Origin: Arcuatula senhousia
Lineage: Eukaryota; Mollusca; Bivalvia; Mytilida; Mytilidae
Length of the DNA stretch: 64,000 nucleotides
Direction: 5' to 3'
NCBI GenBank assembly: GCA_963971305.1
Contig: OZ020304.1
Span: 5,961,576-6,025,575 of the forward strand
The translations under genes and the position numbers were made by a program. The first letter of the stretch is position 1; each line of letters opens with the position of its first letter. Shown here one piece after another: positions 20,105-28,775 of the stretch. The notes under the pieces are model-generated. The model saw only the letters and a list, made by a program, of their open reading frames with translations. It did not search any database and was not told the DNA's origin.

Positions 20105-20311
20105 AACCAACGGCCACTATTAAGTGAAAAATTATTAAAGTTAAAATTACATAAAATGAAACAACATACCTGACCAACTCTAAGGTTAGAGAATCCTATG
20201 AATTAATAAAGATTCATAGATATTCATCCAAAAGAAGTAACGGTCTAGCACAGCCTTCTTGACCATCATCTTCTGCAAATAAAAAGAAAAAAAAACCACA
20301 AAGCATCGTAT

Positions 20312-20850
20312 TCAAGATAAATGATTTACAACACCAATAAAAACATTTCGTAATACAGAATTGCCTAATTTACTCAAATGTAAGCCATCATTATGAAAAC
20401 ATTTTTTCTTATACAATGAACCTGGTTGTTGAACAAAGTGTTTAAAAGACTTTACAAACATAACGTTATATTTCAATGACAAACAAGCTAACTTCTTATT
20501 GACATCTATGACAATATTCGTAGTGATATTGAAATCTCTAGGTCTAGGTAAAATAGATGACACAATAATTTTCACCAAGGGGCAATTATGCCGAATTAAA
20601 TATAAAAAATTATCATAATATTGTAAAATTAAATGACAAGAAAGTCCATTCCCAATGTCATTAGTGCCGACATGCAATAATAAATGTGAGTATTCCATCA
20701 CACGTGTTTTATTGTTCTTTACAAAAGTATGGAGAGAGTGAATGTTAGCACCAGATACACACTCAAGATCCAGACCACGAATATTGTCAATAGACTTGCA
20801 TACAGAATCTGATAATAATAAAACCTTCTTAGTCCTGTATGCATTATCTG
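20312..20850 (-). CDS. Ngaro SGNH-hydrolase-like ORF
   Basis: SGNH/GDSL-type hydrolase signature: VLLLSDS (block I, nucleophile Ser, about 20818), HVGTNDIG (block III Asn/Asp, about 20670) and DGLHLSKLGN (block V Asp/His, about 20380). The first in-frame ATG is at 20701, after block I, so translation from it would miss the nucleophile. The frame is open upstream to a TAA near 20871. A tttttcag acceptor-like site at about 20851 lies just before the open part and overlaps the end of the recombinase ORF, suggesting splicing or frameshift access. SGNH domains are known in Ngaro elements; their role there is unclear. Confidence 0.8.
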
Positions 20851-20856
20851 AAAAAA

Positions 20857-21757
20857 TTATTTCAAAATATTAGCGGCCATTGAACGGGAAATTGACAACC
20901 TATCCTCAAAATCAAACTCCAAATAAATTTTATACGCATCGCTACGCCAATCCCCATGAACTTGAATCAATTCCGAAGGTACCCCACTATGAAAAGCCCA
21001 GCTTGCTCCCCCTCTTCGAAAGGAATGCGATGAAAAAAACGAGGCATCCAAGCCACATCTAGACAGTATCGAACGTAGTTTGTTTTGAAATTGAGAATAA
21101 GTTAACGCACAATTTCCTTTCTTATGTGAAATCAAAAATGCTGGTGAATCGCCATTTGCGGGGACTAGATCACACATGTGAACGTAAGCTGAATAGGGAC
21201 ATAACACTGAATCTGGTATCTTAACCAAAGGGATATCTAATTTACGATTGCCAAATTGTATAGTTTTCGACCAAAATATATTTACTATTAAGTGATCAGA
21301 AAAAAACTGGAATGTTATCTCTACAAAGCTGCTTTTTAGGATCAAAACTTTTAACCGAATTAGGTACTAAATTAGATTTCCTAACCATAAGAAAAAAGGC
21401 AAATAAAAAACAACACCAATAAGTTACATCAGCAGGACAAGATAAATCTAAATAATGATGCATATTAATCAAAATCTCAGGAGTAATAGGCAATGCTCGA
21501 TGAGGAGTATGTGGGTTAAGACGAGCCAAACCGCGGTACATTAACTTAACCAAAAACCAGTTATCCGAAGGAAATTCAAAACCTAATAATAAATGTAACG
21601 TCTTAACGCCACTGATATAATTTTGAATGGAATTGACAGTTCGAAAACTTCTACTTAAAAATTCAGCATACAAACAAATGGTATTAACAGAAGTAGGTAA
21701 AGGAGTTAATTTGAAATAATTACAAAATAAAAAATACGAAACAAATTGCACTTTCAA
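20857..21757 (-). pseudogene. Ngaro tyrosine recombinase, frame-broken
   Basis: Two overlapping frames (21757-21296 and 21345-20857) together encode one tyrosine-recombinase domain. The first has the box I arginine context (MVRKSNLVP, about 21380). The second has HSFRRGGASWAF (about 21030) with the His-x-x-Arg pair, HGDW (about 20960) and the nucleophile region YKIYLEF (about 20935). The switch falls at an A7 run on the plus strand (about 21300-21306), consistent with a one-base indel; a sequencing error or programmed frameshift is possible. The open frame extends upstream of 21757 to about 21840 without a normal ATG, behind a T-rich acceptor-like stretch, so it may be reached by splicing from the RT ORF. 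Confidence 0.85.
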
Positions 21758-21896
21758 ATTCTTATGAGTGCCATCCGCAAAAGCAGCCTTCTTAGATTTT
21801 TCTGTCTGTCTTCTTAAAATTAATAAATCATGATCACTATCTACAAAAACAAAAAAAAAACAAAAAGAAAAAATTTAAACTTGTCAAACTTACACC

Positions 21897-23771
21897 TTAC
21901 CAAGGAGCGGAAAACTGAAATAATTCTGCAGCAACTTCAACCTCAGACCAACCATTCTCAACTGCCTTAGAGAGAAATTCCTCCCGAATAGAGGAATCTA
22001 AATCCCACCTGGAAAGTAAATCCGCAACTCGATTTTCAGACGAACTCAAATGTCGAGCTTTTATCTCAAATTCATAAGTAGCCACAAGAAAACAGATCTC
22101 TCTCAAACAAGACTGCATAAAAGTGTTTCGACAAGCACCTGAATTAATAACCGACACCGATGACAAATTATCACAAAAAATAACAATCTTCAAACCTCTA
22201 AGTTCTTGCGCCCACAACTTGAGACTGACAACAACACACAAAAGTTCAAGTGCATTAATGTGCAAACCACGCCTTTTTACAAAGTTTGGAAATACAATGT
22301 GAAAATATTCCTTACCACAAATTCCTCCACAGCCTACCAAAGTAGAATCACATGAAAGCACATGATCTGGGACATTCCACTCACGCAAAAACATCATAGA
22401 AACTCCATTATAAGAAGGAAGATATTTGTCCCACCACAACAAATCCAACCTTACATACTTAGGAATTCTCTTACATGTATTTTCACCATGAAAACTCCTT
22501 AACCAAACTAACAACCTTGAAACAAACAACCTTCCTGGACGAACACACGAGCTTACGAAGTGCAACTTACCAAGCAAAGACTGCAACTCCTTTAAAGAAC
22601 AACTAATTTTAGATAACCAAACTTGAACCAAGCGCATGATCTCCTCTAATCTATCACCTGTAATGGATAATGTGCACCGAACCGTATCCACTAAAATACC
22701 AAGAAAAACCATACATGTAGAAGGTGGGCAAGCCTTATTAACTGACTCCTCTATCCCACAACTCCTCAAAACCTCACCAAGCTTTTCATAAGCAACCATT
22801 GCCAACCCTGGCGACTCACATCCAGCAAAATCATCCAAATAGTTTATAACTTGGAAACCAAAATGATGAAACATCATGAAAGAAACCGCATTTGTCACCC
22901 TTTGACAAATGTATGCAGCAGACCTTAAACCCATGGACAGGACCCTATCAAAAAATAAATGATTCTGCCATGAAAACCCAACTAAATGCCAGTCACCTGG
23001 GCAAATAGGAATTTGCCGATAAGCACGCTTTAAGTCACGTTTAAAGCACATGCAGCCTCGGCCTTTTATCCTAATTAATTCCACAAGTGAGTCAATAGAT
23101 GGGTAAGAAACCTTTATCGGATTGCCTAAATAATAAAAATCCTTCGAGATATGGTTTAAAGCTTTTAATTGCTTATGGACAGTTTTTAATAACTTTTTAT
23201 CTGATCGCAAATCGTTTATATCAATGTCTGTTTTAACTCTTAAATTACCTGATTTTCTGGCTGCTTTTCTCTCCGAAATTCCAGAAGCTTTTTCGTCCGG
23301 CTTTCCTCTACCTCCAGACACTCCTGACTTTAATGCCTCCAATTCCCGTTTTTCCTTCTGGATTTCGTCTAAAAGCTCCTGTCGCCTTAGTCTCGCCTGC
23401 AATTCTTCTTTTTCCTTCTTAACAGATTCGAGCTCCGTAAGCAAGACCGACAAATCATCATTTCCAGTTGCATTCTCCATCTCTTTATCTGACATCTGGG
23501 CAACGGGCGAAAACACTCCAACCGAAAAAGGCAAATCTTCATTCAACGACACACTTAAACCTTCGCTGCTTGCTTCAAAGCGACTAGATGACTTATCGAG
23601 TTTCCCGACGTCGTGCAACAACTTGTAGTTGACTCGTTCCGTACTTCTTAGATTTCTTTCCATTTTGTGAACATCATTATAGTTGAAATTACCAGTAAAC
23701 GAGTTGAAAAACAGCGACAACGCGTCAAACTGTGTACAAATTACACTTAAAGTCAGATAAACCACCAACAT
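21897..23771 (-). CDS. Ngaro reverse transcriptase / RNase H ORF
   Basis: A 624-codon ORF. Residues about 105-150 form a charged coiled coil typical of a gag-like leader; the true start may be the Met at about residue 37. RT palm motifs follow: FKRDLKRAYRQI at about 242 and the catalytic YLDD at about 309. RNase H acidic residues sit in CDSTLVGCGG (about 475), INALELL (about 507) and CDNLSSV (about 534), with ADLLSRW near 587. The usual finger-domain block with an Ile/Leu-x-Asp-Leu-Ser motif is not seen before the palm; the leader passes straight into NPIKVSYPSIDSL near residue 205. This suggests an internal deletion of gag and RT fingers, so the enzyme is probably inactive. The ORF ends at a TAA inside a donor-like GGTAAGG. 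Confidence 0.9.
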   Translation of the reverse strand: MLVVYLTLSVICTQFDALSLFFNSFTGNFNYNDVHKMERNLRSTERVNYKLLHDVGKLDKSSSRFEASSEGLSVSLNEDLPFSVGVFSPVAQMSDKEMENATGNDDLSVLLTELESVKKEKEELQARLRRQELLDEIQKEKRELEALKSGVSGGRGKPDEKASGISERKAARKSGNLRVKTDIDINDLRSDKKLLKTVHKQLKALNHISKDFYYLGNPIKVSYPSIDSLVELIRIKGRGCMCFKRDLKRAYRQIPICPGDWHLVGFSWQNHLFFDRVLSMGLRSAAYICQRVTNAVSFMMFHHFGFQVINYLDDFAGCESPGLAMVAYEKLGEVLRSCGIEESVNKACPPSTCMVFLGILVDTVRCTLSITGDRLEEIMRLVQVWLSKISCSLKELQSLLGKLHFVSSCVRPGRLFVSRLLVWLRSFHGENTCKRIPKYVRLDLLWWDKYLPSYNGVSMMFLREWNVPDHVLSCDSTLVGCGGICGKEYFHIVFPNFVKRRGLHINALELLCVVVSLKLWAQELRGLKIVIFCDNLSSVSVINSGACRNTFMQSCLREICFLVATYEFEIKARHLSSSENRVADLLSRWDLDSSIREEFLSKAVENGWSEVEVAAELFQFSAPW

Positions 23772-23776
23772 AAGTT

Positions 23777-23956
23777 AATAATTACACGTCTAAACCATAT
23801 GAAAACCAATAGTGAAGTGATAACCGGCGGCAAATTTACGCACGAGCTAGATTGAACTATCAAAATCAATGAAGTGTAAAACAGGTAGCTGAGATTAAAG
23901 GATAAGATTAATCATCTAAGCAAAGAATTAACAATTTTTGAAATAAAAAATTTACC
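23777..23956 (-). repeat. Ngaro split repeat A1
   Basis: The 5' terminal repeat of the element. It matches A2 at 19758-19937 base for base apart from a few substitutions (for instance ACCATATGAAAACC against ACCAAATTAAAACC). It should contain the promoter. The RT ORF starts 6 bp after it. Confidence 0.92.
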
Positions 23957-24444
23957 CTTTATCAATGTTTAAATGTTCATTTATTGTAGTGTTCCCCCGA
24001 GGAACTTTTATGTTTAATGTTCCCCAGAGGAATTTTTATGTTTCACTTGAGTTTTCTTGTAATATTCCCCAGAGGAACTTGACTGATCAATGTTTAAAAT
24101 AACATTTCTTGTAGGCTCTGTTCCCCAGAGGAACTTTATGTTTAACTTGAGTTTTCTTGTAATGTTCCCCAGAGGAACTTTATCAATGTCTTGTAGTGTT
24201 CCCCAGAGGAACTTTTTCAATGTTTAAACGGACATTTCTTGTTGTGTTCCCCAGAGGAACTTGATCAATGTTTAATTCTTGTAGGCTCTGTTCCCCAGAG
24301 GAGCTTTATGTTTAACTTGAGTTTTCTTGTAATGTTCCCCAGAGGAACTATTTGTTCCACATTGTGGATTTTTTTTAACCCGCGGAATGTTAAGAAAACT
24401 TATTGTGTGTTATACGGCAAATGTCATATATTCCCCTGGAGAAT
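23957..24444. repeat. Array of GTTCCCCAGAGGAAC hairpin units
   Basis: Ten units with the palindromic core GTTCC-CCAGA-GGAAC start at 23991, 24019, 24064, 24120, 24164, 24198, 24246, 24290, 24334 and 24430 (the last, ATTCCCCTGGAGAAT, is diverged). They are separated by 19-81 bp spacers that are themselves repeated (TTTATGTTTAACTTGAG, TTCTTGTAAT, TCAATGTTTAA). The core is better conserved than the spacers. Translated it gives spurious repeat ORFs on both strands. Confidence 0.9.
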
Positions 24445-24919
24445 AAACTGAAGAAACAATTATCCATAAGCGTTTAAACGGTCCAACTAAAAGCGCCCGG
24501 GGAAAGTAAATGAATAGTTTCCGGGTGCCATAAAAGTACATGAAAATTTCAAAAAGTTTGAGTTTGCTCTAAAAATCGAGAGAAAAAACTCCAGGTACTT
24601 ATAGTGCATTTTGTGTTGTAATTTTCGTTTTAAGTGCATCGATTTTAAAAGTTTAAGGTAATTTTGAAAGATGAATAAATATCTATCAAATTCAAGAAAT
24701 CTGTGATTTATGCAAACATTAGAATACGTTAAATTACTAAAGTTCAAGTAATTGATTTCTTTTCTATCAAATGATACTAGTAGGTAGTTTTTAAATTCTT
24801 TTGGAAAACAAAGACAGAATATTGACCAAGCGGCCTAGAAATTGCCTTAACTAGCTAGAAGAAGCAAAGAGGCACCAAAGTGTCAAAATAAAATAAAATA
24901 AACCCACAACCGTGTTGTG
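24445..24919. other. Gene-free stretch
   Basis: AT-rich, with no recognised repeat or ORF beyond a minus-strand 86-codon frame lacking any motif. Confidence 0.35.
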
Positions 24920-25300
24920 TGTTGTGTTACTACTGGACCTTAAGATTGTCTTTAAGAGGGAGGTTTGGTGCCATAAAACCTGGTTTAACCCATCATTTCT
25001 TTTCCAAATGCCTGTACCAGGTCATGATCATTGCGATTATCAATTACTCCGGTATGTGTTCCCTGTTTTGTCCACAGGGTCTTGAATTCTGGTCATCTAT
25101 ATCGACTTAAAAAATCGACCCCTACTCTATAATACCATTTGGTATTACAGAGTAGCGGGTCTATTTGGGGTATTATAGAGTAGGAGGTCGATTTCGATAT
25201 AAATAATCAGAATTCAAGCCCCTGTGGTTTTGTCCTTTCTCGTGGACATTTTGAGAAGCAAAGGTGTACCAAAGGGGTAATAAAACATCATTATATCGAA
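24920..25300 (+). repeat. SINE-like repeat, copy 1, split by a MITE
   Basis: ACTGGACCTTAAGATTG, then GAGGTTTGGTGCCATAAAACC, AAATGCCTGTACCAGG and TTTCTCGTGGACATT match 54039-54205 in order. The hairpin MITE at 25073-25226 interrupts this copy; the other copy shows the uninterrupted site. Confidence 0.65.
25073..25226. mobile_element. 154-bp hairpin MITE, hAT-like, copy 1
   Basis: CACAGGG ends with long inverted arms sharing TTGAATTCTG, ATATCGA and CTACTCTATAATACC. It is flanked by an 8-bp direct duplication GTTTTGTC (25065-25072 and 25227-25234), as made by hAT transposases. No coding capacity. Confidence 0.8.
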
Positions 25301-25984
25301 GAGTCAAAGAAAAAATCGGTAGACAAAAAATCACCACAACCAAACAAACCACTCAACAAAAACAACAAAACAAAAACACACAAAAAACAGACACACATAA
25401 CAACAACAAAAAAACGCATTCAGCAATGTGAACTCGGGTGCTCCGGAAGAGTAAGCAGTTCATGCTTGCTATAGCACACCCGTAACGTGAAAATCGATTT
25501 AGTATTGGTCAAGGAAAAGGATGACATTTATATAACTCTATGTCAAACCAACATCTGTGCTCATCTGAGAGATGGAAATCCCATATTTGTCTACAAGCAC
25601 ATCATGTCTTCCGTAAAATTTCTTGAGTGATGAGAACAACTTGCTCTATCTACTCCCTACATGCTTCCGGAGCACTTGAGTAAACTTTTGTTACGACTTG
25701 AGTTTGCGTTGTTGATTTCCGTTCAGTTGATTTTGTGTTTTGTGTTTCTTCGTGCTGTTCTTGTTCGTGTTTGCCGGTTTCGTCGTTGTCCTTTCGGACT
25801 TTTGACACTCAAATGTCCCATTGGTGCCTCTTTGCTTCTGGAATAACGAATCAATTGTGAAACTTAAACTCCATATGCTGAAGCGGACGGAATGTTGCAA
25901 CACAGAAAGGGAAAGTTGACTATTGCATGGAAAGTTGAAGTCATCACGTTTGTCACAGTCTCAGCTTATTACATTTAGCCTTCC
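25235..25984. other. Gene-free interval with A-rich low complexity
   Basis: An A/C-rich, CAAACAAA-type tract lies at about 25327-25417. At 25661-25903 there are short ORFs on both strands without motifs. CTTGAGTTTGCGTTGTTGAT, then TTTTGTGTTTTGTG (about 25697-25745) resembles the 54350-54475 flank of SINE-like copy 2, so it belongs to the same longer repeat. Confidence 0.4.
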
Positions 25985-26124
25985 TAGACTTCAATTCTGG
26001 TCATTTATATCGGCTTAAAAAAGGCCACCTCCTACTCCATAATACCCACCCTTGTGGGTATTATAGAGTAGGGGGGGCGATTTTTCAAAGTCGATATAAA
26101 TGACCAGAATTCGAGCCCCTGTGG
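25985..26124. mobile_element. Hairpin MITE, hAT-like, copy 2
   Basis: Same family as 25073-25226: TTCAATTCTGGTCATTTATA at the left and TGACCAGAATTCGAGCCCCTG at the right (cited by position), with a central CCCACCCTTGTGGG loop. The left end is degraded and no clear target duplication was seen. Confidence 0.7.
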
Positions 26125-27433
26125 TTCCTTCGGACATATGAGATGTAAATAATACCGAATCGAGGATTGTTTAGTGACAGGACATCATCAATGTAACGAA
26201 ATGTGAGATTGAAGGATCTTTGTCAGTCAACCATGGGCTGCATGTGTCTAAAGCAATTGACTATCCATATCATGCATATTGGGCCTAAAAGGTTCATGGT
26301 TGGACATGTTGCGGTCGTATCATGCTGCGCTCGACGAAGCTCTCGGTTGCTGTCTTCACTCAAGAAATTTTACGGAGGACATCATGCACTTATAAAAACT
26401 GCGGTCATTATGTCTAGAAGTGATTGTAAGAAGTCCTCTTCATACGAATGAAGAAACAAATCGGCAAGCAATGGTGCACAATTTCTGTGCCCATTGGGAT
26501 ACATATTGCCTGCTGAAAAAAATCAAGTCCACCAAACTGTACAAATAATATGGTGTCGATAAGAAAGTTGAGCTTTTCTATTATTTTATCTTCTGTAAAT
26601 TTGTTTTTCTTACTATAGACTCTTGGATGACAAAATAAGTCTTTTTATAATCGACTACCAAATACTTGTACCTGCGTTTTCCGTTCTTTTTGATAAAGCT
26701 ACGTTAAATCAACTGTGCCAATCGAGATTTTAAATGTGAATGTGGAATTGAAGTATATAATATAGAGAAATCAAACGTTTTAATGCTATTTCAAGATGAA
26801 AATGACTTAGAATGGAGAATTTATATCAGTTCTTTAGAATTTTTGAGAATCCACATTTGATTGACGCCATTTTTAGAGAAACAAGTCAACAATCGAAATG
26901 CTTTTGAAGGCTTGATTTTATTGCCGTCAATAAAGTTTGGAAGTTAAATTATTTCCTTTATTTTTTATCAGATTAAATTCTATATATAAAAGAATCTATA
27001 TTTTTATATATCAAAGATTTTATAAATTGTGATCCAAAAAAAAATCCAAAATAAATGGCTCAAAAATTTGGCGGGAAATCAGACTCCTCTAGATTTTACT
27101 TGGCTGTAACATTATGGCGTTTTGGCCTCAAAAACCACGAAGATGCATCAAGAATTTAAAGAATACTGTTGCTTTTTATGGTCTATAAAATCAGAAAATG
27201 CCATAAAAAATAGGGGTCACTCAGTGTGCGAAAAATGTCTTAAGTATAACTATTTAAGGGTATAGTCTCGAGGTGTTCCGAAATCAGACTAAAATTCTGG
27301 AACATGAAGTGTGATCACCCTAAACAGTCGCTACAGAGGCTATATAGCCTTTAAACCCATCAGTCAGTATTTATTACCCAGTGTATGCAGATTGCAACTT
27401 ATTTCGGGTCCCATTACTTTTTTACATAGTGCA
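26125..27433. other. Gene-free interval with an element relic
   Basis: At 26222-26345 there is a fragment related to 3414-3535 (CCATGGGCTGCATGTGTC, GACATGTTGCGGTCGTATCA), that is, the right end of the TACGACCGCAA element. The rest shows no coding signal. Confidence 0.5.
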
Positions 27434-27675
27434 TTTAAGAGTGTATCTATGAGAAAAACCATGCAATTTCGTTCAGATGCAAGAGTTTCAGATCTGTAAA
27501 AGGGATGGGGCAACTAAAAGCACTAGAAGGTATATCAGGGTATACAGGGCATTTTCTAAATTCTTCGATAGCATAAAAATGATCCATTTTAATCATATTC
27601 GTTTGTGAAAAATAACTTTTTAAAATTCAATTTGCTATACTACTAGTAAGCAGAAAATGTATGCATTAAAGAACA
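27434..27675. mobile_element. Deleted relic of the foldback element
   Basis: Matches the left arm of the 4953-7407 element from its TTAAGAG end through GGGATGGGGCAACTAAAAGC. It then jumps over about 270 bp to the GGGCATTTTC, GAAAAATAAC and ATGCATTAAAG blocks. One arm only; internally deleted. Confidence 0.75.
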
Positions 27676-27985
27676 AAATTTATCATCTCTCTAAAAATCA
27701 AGCACCAGAAAGATCAGGAATCTGAACATTGCATGAAGCCACCCTATCACCTTTCGGTAATCAAGCTCGACAAAGGCATACAAACTTGCCTATAAGACCA
27801 ATTTATCACCCATTTACGAGAAAGGCAGGGAAACTGGACATTAAGGCCACCTTATCATCTCTCTTAAATCTAGCACGAGAAACATGAATCTACAGGCCAC
27901 TATATATCGTACGGGATAAGAGAAATGAGGCCACCTTATCTAGACATTGAGGTCACCTCATCACCTTCCTAAAATCTAGCTTGTT
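27676..27985. repeat. Degenerate tandem repeat, ~60-80 bp
   Basis: The phrase GGCCACCTTATCA(C/T)CTCTC, followed by AATCTAGCACGAGAAA, recurs four to five times with strong divergence (about 27690, 27738, 27850, 27928, 27955). No ORF. Confidence 0.5.
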
Positions 27986-28775
27986 AGGCTGGGTGTAATG
28001 CCTTTCCTTAATTGGTTTGCAATTCTGTCCGATTTGACGGACTGAAGATTTGTATATTACGTTCTTCAGATCGTTGCTTAGTCTCTGTTTTCAGATTGAA
28101 ATAAGATCAGAGAAAGTTGACTGTATATCCCATTATAGACTTGTAGTTACATGATGTGCAATACATGCGGCATGATAAACTTTCCACCACGCATATTTAC
28201 TTTTATTCAAATAGAGTACATTAACAACGGACGGAGTATGTCGACATAAAATCTATTCCATTTGCAACTGTCAAAAGTTGTTATTGCAAAAAGTACTTGT
28301 CTTAACACTCATTCTCCTGTCATGAAAATGTACAAAGTCACTTGTCAGGAACAAGAATTTTAAATGCTCATATTGCATATAAATACTTTTTCCATTTATG
28401 ACTGTATAGAATGCTATGAACTTTACCGTAAAATAGAACCAACACTGAGTTGATGAAAATAGAGCAACACTCTTTTAGATGAAGCATGTTCTTTACCTAA
28501 AACCCATTAATAATGACGATGTTGGTGTAGATTTAACGTTAAAACCAGTTGTAAACATTTAATTTTGTTTTCCACTTTTCACCAAAATTCGAGAAAAACC
28601 GCACAAAACCCCTTTGTTTTTATGGTTGTTAATTATTCTATATAGTTTTCATTACTACAAAAATAGAGACTTATGGTAGATTGTTTTTCTGTCTGTATTT
28701 CAATTTGTGGTCATAACTAAGAACTGAAGATGAGTTCAGTGCATCTTGGGTTGATACAAGATTATACCTCCAAGA

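Larger units (their letters stand above)
19472..23956 (-). mobile_element. Ngaro-type tyrosine-recombinase retrotransposon
   Basis: A 4485-bp element read on the minus strand in the order A1 (23956-23777), RT/RNase H ORF, tyrosine recombinase ORF, SGNH ORF, B1 (20104-19938), A2 (19937-19758), 109-bp spacer, B2 (19648-19472). A1/A2 are 180 bp each and nearly identical. B1/B2 are 167/177 bp and differ by a 10-bp indel. Split direct repeats with RT plus tyrosine recombinase and an SGNH hydrolase are diagnostic for Ngaro relatives of DIRS elements. No target duplication is present, as expected for integration of a circle by recombinase. The copy is probably dead: the recombinase frame is broken and the RT lacks its N-terminal motifs. 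The high repeat identity suggests a fairly recent insertion. Confidence 0.92.

Noticed and set aside
23991..24444. ORFs on both strands over the hairpin array (for example 24014-24220 and 24239-24451), and a possible CRISPR
   Set aside because: Spacers are repeated and variable in length, the repeat is eukaryotic and palindromic, and the ORFs only mirror the repeat.
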